Source of the DNA: an uncultured Thiohalocapsa sp.
GTDB taxonomy: Bacteria; Pseudomonadota; Gammaproteobacteria; Chromatiales; Chromatiaceae
NCBI RefSeq assembly: GCF_913063425.1
Contig: NZ_CAJXYK010000028.1
Span: forward strand, 1 to 64,000
Reading direction: 5' to 3'
Length of the DNA: 64,000 bases
Positions 1 through 10,000 of this stretch are shown here, one piece after another. The position numbers and the translations under genes were made by a program. The first letter of the stretch is position 1. Each line of letters begins with the position of its first letter. The notes below the pieces were generated by a model. The model worked only from the letters and a program-made list of their open reading frames with translations. It searched no databases and was not told the DNA's origin.

Positions 1-58
1 CACAAAATGTGACAGGTGTCCAGTGACTTGCGTGTGACGCGGCGGCTGATGTTTTGGG

Positions 59-215
59 GCTTAGTCGGCCGTTTGGCCGCCTAAGCGCCGCTGGGGCGTG
101 TCGTTTGGCCGCATAAGCATTCGCCGAGTTGGGCTGGGCGTGACTGGCAACGGAGTCGCCAAGTCAACGGGTTGCAGCGGTTTCTCGGAGTCGGCCTGAG
201 GGTGCTTAGGCGGCC
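59..215. repeat. Cluster of four 12-bp inverted/direct repeats upstream of the integrase
   Basis: Four copies of a GCTTAGGCGGCC-like box lie at 59-70 (+), 75-86 (-), 107-118 (-) and 204-215 (+). The first two form a hairpin with 12-bp arms (one mismatch) and a 4-nt GTTT loop. A 17-bp direct repeat with one mismatch relates 70-86 to 102-118. A GTTGGGC at 128-134 fits the integron core-site consensus GTTRRRY. Position just upstream of an integron-type integrase suggests an attI- or attC-like recombination region, or an operator for the integrase. The boxes do not match the classic attC core exactly, so the recombination role is a guess. Confidence 0.45.
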
Positions 216-337
216 ATGGAGTGCGGTCGGGTGGCGTCTGTTCGGCGCATCGGCGTCGGCCGGGCGTTGACGGGGAGTTGCATCTTGCTGGCGAGCTGTC
301 TATAAAGACAGCATTGGACCAAGCGGAGGCGGTTCTG

Positions 338-1486
338 ATGCAGCAGAGCGAGATCACGAAGGGGCAGACAGGCGGCGGCCAGGCGCGACGGCCGAAGCGG
401 CTGCTGGAGCAGGTCCGGGACAAGCTGCGGGCGATGCACTACAGCTATCGGACCGAGCAGGCGTATCTGGACTGGATCAAGCGGTTCATCCTGTTTCACG
501 GCAAGCGGCATCCGCAGGAGATGGGCGCCGCGGAGATCGAGGCGTTCGTGTCGCACCTTGCGACGGACCGTGGGGTGTCGGCGTCGACGCAGACGCAGGC
601 CCTGTCGGCGGTGCTGTACTTGTACAAGCACGTGCTCGAGGTGGAGATGGGTTGGATCGAGGGCATCACGCGGGCGAAGCGGCCCGAGCGGGTGCCGATC
701 GTGTTGACGCGGGAGGAGGTGGCCGCGGTGCTGGCGCGGCTGGAGGGGCCCGAGCGGCTCATGGCGGCGCTGATGTATGGCACCGGGCTGCGGCTGATGG
801 AGTGCGCGCGGCTGCGGGTGCAGTCGGTGGACTTTGGCTACCGGCAGATCACCGTGATCAATGGCAAGGGCGGCAAGGATCGGTTCGTGCCGTTGCCCCA
901 GGCGTTGATCCCGGAGTTGAAGCAGTGCATCGAGGCCTCAGACCGGCTGCGGATGGCGGATAAGGCCGATGGCTTCGGTGAGGTTTCGATGCCCGAGTCG
1001 CTGGTGCGCAAGACGCCGTCGGCGCCGTTCGACCTGCGTTGGTGGTATGTCTTCCCGGCGTCGCACCGCTCGCGGGACCCGATCACCGGGCGCATCAAGC
1101 GACACCACATCGATGCGTCTGTCATGCAGAAGGCGATGAAGTCGGCGGTTCGCGCGGCCCGAATCGGCAAGCGGGCGACGCCGCACACCTTGCGTCACGC
1201 GTTCGCGACGTACCTGCTGGAGTCCGGCTACGACATCCGCACCGTGCAGCAGTTGCTTGGGCATCGGGATGTGAAGACGACAGAGATCTACACGCATGTG
1301 CTGCAGCGCGGCGGCGGCGCCGTGCGCAGTCCGGTGGATGCGCTGCTGGGCGGCTTGGGCGCTGTCGCCCTGCATGTCAACCCCAAGGGCGGCGGCGCTG
1401 CTGAGAGGCAGTCCGGTGGTTTTGGTCTTACGGGGTTGCCCGGCGCAAGGGTGGAGCCGGGCAGTGCAGGGGCGTTGCCGGGCTGA
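338..1486 (+). CDS. intI: Integron-type tyrosine recombinase (IntI family)
   Basis: This 382-residue integrase has the layout of integron integrases. An N-terminal SAM-like DNA-binding domain (VRDKLRAMHYSYRTEQAYLDW) is followed by a tyrosine-recombinase catalytic domain. All catalytic residues are visible: Arg in GTGLRLME, Lys in GKGGKDRF, His and Arg in PHTLRHAF, His in LLGHRD and the nucleophile Tyr in TEIYTHV. The insertion around LRWWYVFPASHRS corresponds to the IntI-specific patch that recognises extrahelical bases of folded attC sites. I chose ATG 338 because GGAGG at 325-329 sits 8 nt upstream; the frame is open further upstream to 221 without comparable support. The C-terminal tail after the Tyr motif (about 50 residues) is Gly/Ala-rich and probably dispensable. 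No clear cassette array follows, so this may be a solitary integrase or the edge of an integron. Confidence 0.88.
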   Translation: MQQSEITKGQTGGGQARRPKRLLEQVRDKLRAMHYSYRTEQAYLDWIKRFILFHGKRHPQEMGAAEIEAFVSHLATDRGVSASTQTQALSAVLYLYKHVLEVEMGWIEGITRAKRPERVPIVLTREEVAAVLARLEGPERLMAALMYGTGLRLMECARLRVQSVDFGYRQITVINGKGGKDRFVPLPQALIPELKQCIEASDRLRMADKADGFGEVSMPESLVRKTPSAPFDLRWWYVFPASHRSRDPITGRIKRHHIDASVMQKAMKSAVRAARIGKRATPHTLRHAFATYLLESGYDIRTVQQLLGHRDVKTTEIYTHVLQRGGGAVRSPVDALLGGLGAVALHVNPKGGGAAERQSGGFGLTGLPGARVEPGSAGALPG

Positions 1487-1860
1487 GGCGGGCAGGTCCC
1501 ACAGAAGCCGTCGCGGTAGGGCAGCCGTCAGCCACCATGCACGTGAGGGCCGCCAGCCCGGCAGAGGGTCAGCGCTGGCCCAAGCGCTTACCGCCGCCCG
1601 CCTTGATCCCGGCGCGATGGATCGCAGAGCGCGCTCGTCGGGGCTGATTGGGCTGGATCATCGCCAGCGATGGCGGACGCATCCTTAGGCGGGCTTGATC
1701 TGCGGCTCGATCACGACGGCGAGCTCGCGGCGGCTCCTTCGGCGCTGTGTGAACCCCGAGCTTGCCTCCGAGGGGCCCCGCGCGCAGCAGCGCCCGGCAG
1801 CCCGGCCGCTCGCCGGACGAGGCGCGCTGCACGCGGAGCGGGTGACCGTCAGGGCGGTCG
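1487..1860. other. Gene-free stretch downstream of the integrase
   Basis: No convincing gene is visible here. A CTTAGGCGG motif resembling the boxes upstream of the integrase recurs at about 1683-1691. The open frames crossing this stretch look like composition effects and match no family I recognise. It separates the integrase from the 3' end of the opposite-strand aminotransferase pseudogene. Confidence 0.5.
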
Positions 1861-3508
1861 TCAGATGGTGGGCAGGCCAGTCTGCTGGATGTGGTAGACG
1901 AGTCGGTCGAACACGTAGTCCACTTCGTCGTAGCTGTTGTAAACGCCGTGGGTGGACACACGGAAGCCGACCCTGTCGTCCCCCGGTGCCGCGGTGCTTG
2001 ACGGCCAGGTGACGAAGCGGATGTAGATCTTCGGGTCCTCCGCCGCGAGCGCATCCGCCACGCTGCTGATGGCCGAGCGCAGGGCACCGTAGCTCGCGGC
2101 GTCGTCCCGGCCGACGAAGGGGTTGAAGGAGGTCAGCGCCGTGGCGAAGGGGCTGTAGGCCGGACGCGGCTCCACCCACAGTGACCCCGGCCACTGGGCG
2201 TCGATCTTGGCCTTGAGGTCATTGCCGAGCTCCACGCCCCGCTGGTAGATGGCGTCGATGCCGATCTGCTCGAAGAAGGCCAGCGCGTCCGTCATGGCGT
2301 ACAGCGCCGGGCGGTTGTTCTCGCCGCGCAGCTGCACCCAGGTGCTTGGGTCGTACTGGCGGTTGGCGATGTCCCCGGGGGAGAGGAAGGCGTAGAGGAA
2401 GAAATTGCCTAGATCGAATGGCGGCAGATTCCCACCCGTGTTGCGGATGTACAGGATGCCCGTGCCCGGGCCGCCGCAGAGCCATTTGTGGCCGGCGCCG
2501 GCGACGAAGTCTGCGCCGTAATTCTGGAAGTCGATGGGCAGCATGCCGAAGCCGTGGGCCGTGTCCACGATGCTGTAGGCGCCGTAGGCACGCGCCAGCG
2601 CGCACAGGTCCTCCACCGGCAGGCGCAGGCCGTTTTTGTAGAAGATGTCGGAGATGACGAGGTACTGCTTGGCGCCGGCCGGCAGCGGCGCCGCCAGCGC
2701 CGGCTCGAACAGGTCCAGCACGTCCTGCACCGTGATGCCGGCGGTGAAGGGCGAGATCAGGCCCATGTCGATCTCCACCACGTCGACGCCGCGCGTGGCC
2801 TTGGCCCAGGCCATGGGGCCCGTCAGCGCCGGGTGCTCGAAGCTGGTGGTGACAATGCGGTCCCCGGGCTGCCAGGGGGTGCCGGCGAAGATCAGATTGC
2901 AGCCGTCCGTGGTGTTGTAGCTCAGCACCACCTCGGAGGGGTCGGCGGCGTTATAGGCCGCGGCCACGCGACGACCCGGCTACCCTTGCGCGCGTCGCCA
3001 CGCGGTCGGCGGCGTTATAGGCCGCGGCCACCTGCTGCTGGCGGGCGGCGAGGGCGGACGCGCCGAACAACGACGACCCAAGCGGGAAGAGATCCGGGTA
3101 GTCCCTATTCAGGTTGTCTTCCCAGTCCCTCGGGTCGTCGCCCTTGTAGAGGTTGTACACGCCGAGATTGTGCTGGGCGAAGCGTGGCAGGGAGCCGGTG
3201 GTGCCGGTGTTCATGTGGATGTAGTCGCGGTCGAGCACGAAGGCCCGGCGAACGCGGCGCCAGTAGGCCTCGGTGCCCGGATTGCCGCGGGGATCGGGCG
3301 CAGGCAGCAGCCGACGGGGCAGCCAGCCGTCGCTCAGATCCCGGCCGCGGCCGAAGGCATTGCCGTTGCCGGCGAGAGCCGCGCCGGGCCCCATCAAACC
3401 GCCGGCAGCAGTGGCCGTGGCGACCCCCGTCATGAAGGATCTACGGTCGAGCCCGGCGGGCGCGGCGGCGCTGTCGGCATGTGGATGCTTGCGGCTGTGC
3501 GTCGTCAT
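1861..3508 (-). pseudogene. Tat-exported class V aminotransferase (isopenicillin-N-epimerase-like), frameshifted
   Basis: Two minus-strand frames together encode one PLP-dependent class V aminotransferase-fold protein related to isopenicillin N epimerases. The start ATG at 3508 is preceded by an AAGGGG ribosome site about 7 nt away. The N-terminus carries a twin-arginine motif (LDRRSFMTG) and an Ala/Gly-rich hydrophobic stretch ending ALAG, so export by Tat is likely. The PLP lysine is visible in AGAGHKWLCGG in the downstream half. Frame is lost at about 2950-3030, where a 64-bp insertion leaves two copies of a 27-bp segment (2941-2967 and 3005-3031). Deleting one 64-bp unit restores a continuous protein of about 527 residues reading VAAAYNAADPSEVVLSYN across the junction. 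As sequenced, only separate fragments can be translated. Frameshift by real mutation versus assembly error cannot be decided here. Confidence 0.8.
2941..3031. repeat. 27-bp direct repeat bounding a 37-bp insert inside the aminotransferase gene
   Basis: The 27 bases at 2941-2967 recur exactly at 3005-3031, offset by 64 bp (64 = 1 mod 3). The 37-bp filler between them begins GCGACG and contains CGTCGC near its end, an imperfect inverted repeat. The arrangement disrupts the reading frame, and recombination between the copies would remove exactly 64 bp and repair it. Confidence 0.85.
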
Positions 3509-4025
3509 CTGATGTCCCCTTGGGGGTTGCGAAAGGGTACGGTGCTGAGGGACAGCGGCGTGCCTGGTCGGCACCGGTTCGGCCGGGCACGCTCTGCGCA
3601 TGGTGGAGCCCCCGGTGCGCCGCCAAGAGGCAGCGTCGAGCGAGCTCGGTTGTCCATGAGGCGGCACAGGGAGCGGGCTGCGCGACGACGATCACCCGTC
3701 TGTCCAAGCCTCGTCGCGGCGGTGAGCGACGCTCGCACACCGCCGGGGCCAGAGTAACGGAGCTGCTCGTCTGTGGCGGTGCGCTTTGTCACAGTAATGC
3801 CGCGGCATGTCGGCACGGGCTCCGGCGCTCGCGCGGGCGCAAGCGCCGATCCGCCGCGCTCGTCCACGCGCTGGCACGTTTTATCAGTATTTCCCCTGAG
3901 TATCGCATAGGCACATCTTGTGCCTGCGGAAGCAATAAATCAGTATTGCCCAGGCTGCTGCCCCGCGCGCCGGCCGACCTCGGCAGAGGCACCGCCGCCT
4001 AGGGCAGGCCAGCACCCCGAGAGTC
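3509..4025. promoter_or_regulatory. Divergent intergenic region with AT-richer patch and GGCACA/TGTGCC palindrome
   Basis: These 517 bp separate the minus-strand aminotransferase start from the giant gene. Most of it is GC-rich with no recognised gene. An AT-richer patch at about 3876-3950 carries the perfect inverted repeat GGCACA-TCT-TGTGCC (3910-3924). It is flanked by two copies of ATCAGTATT (3883-3891 and 3939-3947), 56 bp apart. The TGGCAC at 3872-3877 recalls a sigma-54 -24 element, but the matching -12 GC element is not convincing. This patch is the best candidate for the promoter and operator of the giant gene; the assignment is inference. Confidence 0.45.
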
Positions 4026-7000
4026 ATGCCAAGGCCCATCGCGGGCCCCGACAGGATCAAGCTGGCGAAGCACAAGATGGCCTATCCGTTCTCCAAGTCC
4101 TCCCCGTTCTCCCTCTTCGGCGGCCGGTTGGGCCGCCGGCGCCCCGCGCGACGACCCAACACCGCCGGCAGCGAGACCGCGCTGCACCGTGCCGCCGTCT
4201 ATGATCGCCGCGCGAAGCTGGAGGAGCTGGAGCAACGCCTGCTGCTCTCGGCCGATCTCGCCCCATGGTCCGTGTCCATGGCGGATGCCGGCACCGAGCT
4301 GCGCCTGCGCATGGAGGGCGAGGCCGGTGCCGAGGTGCTGGTGCTGGAGACGGATGCCGAGACGCCCGCGGTCATCGACACGCGCCCGCTCGCGGACCTG
4401 AGCGGCATCGAGGTGACGGGCACCACCGGCGCCGACAGCCTCACGCTTGCGCTGCCCGCAACGGTGCTGCACGGGCTCGCCGATGGCCTGAACTTCTCGG
4501 ATGCCACGGCAGGGGACGGCGACCGCCTGCTCCTGGCAGACCCGGCGGTGAGCATCTCGGGGCCGGACGGCGGCGGGCTGGTGCAGCTCACCGGCATCGA
4601 AGACGTCGGCCCCGCCCCGGACTGGGACTTCGCCACCACCCAGGCCGCGACTGTCACGCTCGACGTCGAGGCCGCCCCCATCAACGCGCCTGCCGGCGAC
4701 GACGAGGTGCTGCTCACCGAGCATCCCAACGCCGGGCAGATGCAGCTGCGCAGCCTGAACGGCACCTTCGCCGATCACCCCTTCGACCTGCCCACGGACA
4801 GCCTCACCATCGACACCGGCGGCGGCGACGACCGCATCGAGATCGACCCGCTGGACCCGGGTCGCACCTGGACCCTGACGGTGGACGGCGGCGGCGGCCG
4901 CAACACCCTGCGCATCGAGCGCAATACCGATTTCGTGCTGACCGACACCACGGTGACGCTGGGCACCGAGAGCTGGACCATCGCCAACATCGACCACGTC
5001 GAATTCATCGGCGGCCCGGCGACCGCAAGCGTCAACACCACGGGCTTCTCGGGCAGCGTCGTGGTGCTGGAGCAGGGCTATCCCACCTGGCAGGAGGAGG
5101 GTCCCGGCGGCATCGCCGGCGGCGCGCTGTACAGCCCGGTCGCCGGCGCCATCAACGCCATCGCCGCACATCCCTTCGACGCGAATACACTCTTCGTCGG
5201 CAGCGTCAACGGCGGCATCTGGCGCAGCACCGACGGCGGTGGCAACTGGACGGCACTCACGGACGACAAGCCGTCGCTCGCCATCGGCGACATCGCCATC
5301 AGTCCCCTGGACAAGCACGGCGACGCGGTGGACGCCGCCACGCCCCTGTCCGACCTGGTGCTGATCGCCGGCACCGGCCAGTTCAGCAGCGGCTACGAGG
5401 GCGGCACCGCCGCCGGTCTGCTGGTGTCCAGCGACGGCGGCGACAGCTGGGTGGTGCTGGGCGAGTCGGCGCTCGCAAACCTGCGCATCACCGCCGTACA
5501 GCCCACCACCATCAAGGACGGCGCCGAGCACCGGCTCTGGGTGTCCACACTGGACCTGGACCGCGACGGCACCCCGGGGCCGGACGGCGTGGGCGGCCTG
5601 TTCCGACTGGACCTGGACATCGACGCCACCGCCGCGCACACCAAGATCGACGCCGCGGATTTCCAGCAGGAGAGCGTCGGCGGCGTGCTCGGCGCCCCCG
5701 TGGGCCATTACACGGACCTGGCCTTCGACCCCGGTGTCGGCGGCGCCAGCCCCAAGCCCGCGCACCTCTACGCCGCGGGCCCGCAGACGGGCGTCTGGGT
5801 GCTGCAGCCGGAGCTGGCGGGCTCGCCCTGGGTGCCGGAGGACACCAACATCGCCACCGGCACGGACACCGACGGCGACGGCATCGACGATTTCTTCGAG
5901 CCCCTGGCGCGGGCCAAGCTGGCGGTGACACCGAGCACCGCCGCGCAGAACGGCACCGTCTACGTGGCCTTCGTCGGGCCCAACACCCACGGCGGCAGCG
6001 GCACCGGGCTCACCAATATCTTCAAGAGCACGGACTTCGGCGGCACCTGGGCAGCGGTGCCGCTGCCGACCTCCACCGACGCCGTTTTCACGGATGCCGA
6101 CGGCAACGGCGTCATCAATTTCGGCGAAGCTGCGGATGTGGTCACCGGGCTGCACCCGGGCGGGCAGGGCGATCTGCATTTCTCGCTGGCGGTGGACCCC
6201 ACCGATCCGGATGTCATCTACGTCGGCGGTGACCGCCAGCCGAGCATCGACCAGTGGGACTGGAACGGCGATGGCGACCTGCTCGATGCGCGGGAGAACA
6301 ACGCCGTCGGCCTCACCGACTGGGCCGGGCGCGTGTTCCGCTACACCGGCGCCGCCTGGGAGCAGATCGTCGGCAACAACGCCAACAACACCGCCCCCCA
6401 TGCGGACTCCCGTGCCATCGTCTTCGACGCCACCGGCAATGCGCTCTACCAGGCGGACGACGGCGGCATCTACCGGCTGGACGACCCCCGCAACGACCAG
6501 GCCGCGGTCACCCGGCAGTGGACCTCCGTGGTGGGCAGCCTGCGCATTGCCGAGGCCTATGACGCCGAGCTGGACGGGCTGAACGGCCAGGTCTTCCTCG
6601 GCACCCAGGACAACGGCTCCGCGGTGCAGCCGGCCACCGCCGCCGACGGTGTGGACAACGACGCCGACGGCAGCGTCGACGAGCTGGACGAGCGCACCAC
6701 CGGCTGGACCAGCATCCACAGCGGCGACGGTGCCCGACAGGCCGTGCAGGTCTACGACCAGGACGGCGACGGCGACGACGACCGGGTGGTGCGTTATTCC
6801 GTCTCCAACAACTTCCAGTTCCTCTACATCGAGGAATTCGACAACGGCGGCAATGTCACCCAGGCCCAGCAGCGGGCAACGCTCACCAACGGCCTGGCCG
6901 GGGCGGCCAATTACTCGGGCCTCACCAACGCCTTCGACAATCCCACCGCCCCCGGCGGCTTCACGGGCTTCTATCCCCTCGCCATCGAGCCCAACCGCTT

Positions 7001-10000
7001 CGACAGCACCCGCGTCGCCGTGGGCCTGTTCGGCCTGTACGAGAGCAGCGACCGGCTCGCCTCCGTGAGCCAGGTGCAGGCGGGGCCGACGGCCATGGTG
7101 GGCGGCGCCTATCCCTGGGGTCAGGTGGTCGCGGACATCGTCTTCGGCGGCATGCGCTTCGGCGCACAGAACCCGGACCTGCTGCTCGCCGCCCGCGGCA
7201 GCGACGTGGTGGTGCGCGATACCGCCGGCAATCCCGCTGTGGCCAAGACCGTGTCCGGCGCCGGGCGCCTGCGGGCCATCGCCGTGGACCCGGACGACTG
7301 GCGCGTCGTCTACGCCGCCGACGGCAGCAACATCTACCGCACCACCAACATCACCGCCGCGGCGCCGGTGTGGACGCAGATCAGCAACGACCTGGGTGAC
7401 ATCCGCTCCCTGGAGTACGTCAGAGACAACACCCAGGACCTGCTCCTGGCGGGCACCGCGCTCGGCGTCATGCGCCTCGCCAACCCCGCCGCCGTGGCCG
7501 GTGCCGCCGGCGCCGACTGGCGCGAGCTCGGCACCGGCATGGCCAACACCAGCGTGCAGGACATCGACTACCTCGACCTGGACGACACCGACGGCAACCC
7601 GGACCCGGAGGGCGACGGCACCATCAGCGCCGCCGACCGCATCCTGGTGGCCACCTTCGGCCGCGGCGGCTGGAGCCTGGACGGGCTGAGCGATCAGGTG
7701 GTCACAGCGCTGGTGCCCCAGTTCATCGGCACCAGCGGCGACGATCACTGGCGGGTGACCCGCGACGCCGGCAACCCCGGCATCGTGCAGATCTTCGACG
7801 AGAACGACGGCAGCGCCGACCCGGTCTTCAGCGCCGAGCTCTCGGCCCTGACCGGGCTCATCTTCCATGGTCGCGGCGGTGACGACCGGCTCACGGTGGA
7901 GCACGACAACGGCGCCGTCAGCCTGAGCGAGGGCATCGTCTTCGAGGGCGGCGCCGGCAGCGGCGACGTGCTGGAGCTGGCCGGCGAGGACATCGAGGAC
8001 CTCTTCACCGACAGCATCGGCGGCTACGACAGCTACGACCTCTATGACGCCGACGGCGCGCGCCAGCTGGTGCTGCACCGCGATGTCGAGAGCGTCGACG
8101 ACAGCGCCTTCCTCGGCTGGAGCAATCCGCTCAACTCGCTGAAGATCGGCTTCTACTGGCTCGGCGAGCTGCTCGGGCTCAAGGACGAGGTGCTGCCGGT
8201 GCTCGGCGACTCCCTGGAAGAGGCGCTGAAGGGCACAGAGGCCGCCCCGCGCCCACCCAAGGGCGACCCCACCCGCGCCCCGAGCGTGCCGCAGGTGCAG
8301 CAGGCGGGGGAGGAGACCAACACCGGCAACATCTTCGAGCGCCTCATCGAGACCGGCCCCGGCGGCTTTGCCATCGCCGACATCGGCAGCGCCATCGCCA
8401 CCGGCGCCGACCTCGCCGCGGCCCTGGACGGGCTCGACGCCGTCGCCGGCAATGTCACCTTCCGCGACCACGCCGCAGACCTGGACCCCTACCTGGAATG
8501 GGACTTCGGCCTGGAGCGGACCCTCAGCGGCACCGCCGGCCTGGACATGGCCTTCGACGCCGGCCTCGGCGACATCGACCTGGACGGGCAGATCGATGTC
8601 TCCGCGGACCTGGTGCTGGACCTCACCTTCGGCGTCGATACCTCGGGCTTCTACCTCGCCACCCGCGACGGCACGCCCGGCGCCGCGCCGGAGCTGTCGG
8701 TGCGGAACATCGTCGTGGACCCGAGCGACGACGTCGGCGCGTCCGGGCGCTTCGGCTTCCTGAGCGTCGGCCTGGATGCCGTCGACCTCACAGTGGACGA
8801 CGACGTGCTGCTGAGCGCGGACCTCACCGACGGCACAGGCGACGGCCGCCTGCGCCTGCCGGAGCTCTTCGGCAGCCCGCTGGATCTGCTCGACGTGGAC
8901 CTCGCCGGCGACGGCGACGCGGCCACCGACGACCTCGCCCTCACCGGCACCTTCTCCGTGTCCGCACTACCGGGCGACGACGCCCCGGCCCTGGACATCG
9001 CCGACCTGCGCGTGGACATGACCTGGGCGGACATCGCCGACCCACTGGCGGTGGCCGTCTCCGCCACCCCGGGCTTCGCCGGCGGCGACCTGCTGCTGCG
9101 CTTTCTGGACCTGCGCCCGGCGGACCTGCTGGGGCAGCTCGAAGACCTGCGCGACGAGCTGGATGCCATCCGCCAGCTCGCGGCGGACAATCCCTTCGAC
9201 GTCCAGGTGCCGTTCCTGGACAACGGCCTGGACCAGCTCATCGCCTTCACGGACGCCTTCGACGCGGGGCTGCTCGCACCCCTGCGCAACGCCAACACCG
9301 GCGGCGACCCCGGCTTCCGCTCGGTGCAGGAGCTGGCCTATCGCCTGAGCAGCGAGCTGGACACCGGGCTCGCGGACCTGAATCTCGATCTGGTCACGGA
9401 CGCCGCCGACCCGCGCTTCGGCGAGCTCACCTGGGACTTCAGCTTCTCGCATGAGCTGCTGAGCGCGGGCGAAGACCTGGCGCTCGATTTCGATCTGTCG
9501 GAGGGGCTCTCGGACCTCAGCATCGACGCCCAAGCCGACGTCACCTCCGACGCCGGCCTGTCGCTGACCCTGGGTGCGGACCTCTTCGACCTCTCCGGCG
9601 GCGACCTCGCCGATGCCTTCTTCCTGCGCGATGCCTTCGTCGAGGCGGGCCTCGCCTTCAGCGTCGCGGACCTCGACGCCGCCGCGCGCTTCGGCTTCCT
9701 GGAAGTGCAGGTGGTGGACGGCAGCCTGAGCGCGGATGCCAGGGTGCGGCTCGGGCTCGCGGACCCGGAAGGGCCGGGCGGCGACGGGCGCATCGACATC
9801 GGCGAGATCGCGGATGCCGTCGCCGGCGGCAACCCGGGGGACCTCTTCGGCGCCACCGACATCAGCGGCACCGCCACGGCGGCCTTCCCGCTGGCGGCGC
9901 CCTTCCTCGGCATCACCGCCGGCCCCGACACCCTGCTCGGCATCGAGTTTCCGGACCTCGCCGATGCCTCCGACGTCATCCTGACCACGCCGGACACCAG

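Noticed and set aside
61-631. Short minus-strand frames overlapping the integrase start
   Set aside because: They lie opposite an integrase with complete catalytic motifs and have no family resemblance or ribosome site.
3872-3886. Sigma-54 promoter (TGGCAC) upstream of the giant gene
   Set aside because: The -24 half is present but the -12 element with the invariant GC at the right spacing is not.
5078-7720. Sialidase
   Set aside because: Asp-boxes are present but the Arg triad and Tyr/Glu pair of sialidases were not seen, so the region is called a propeller only.
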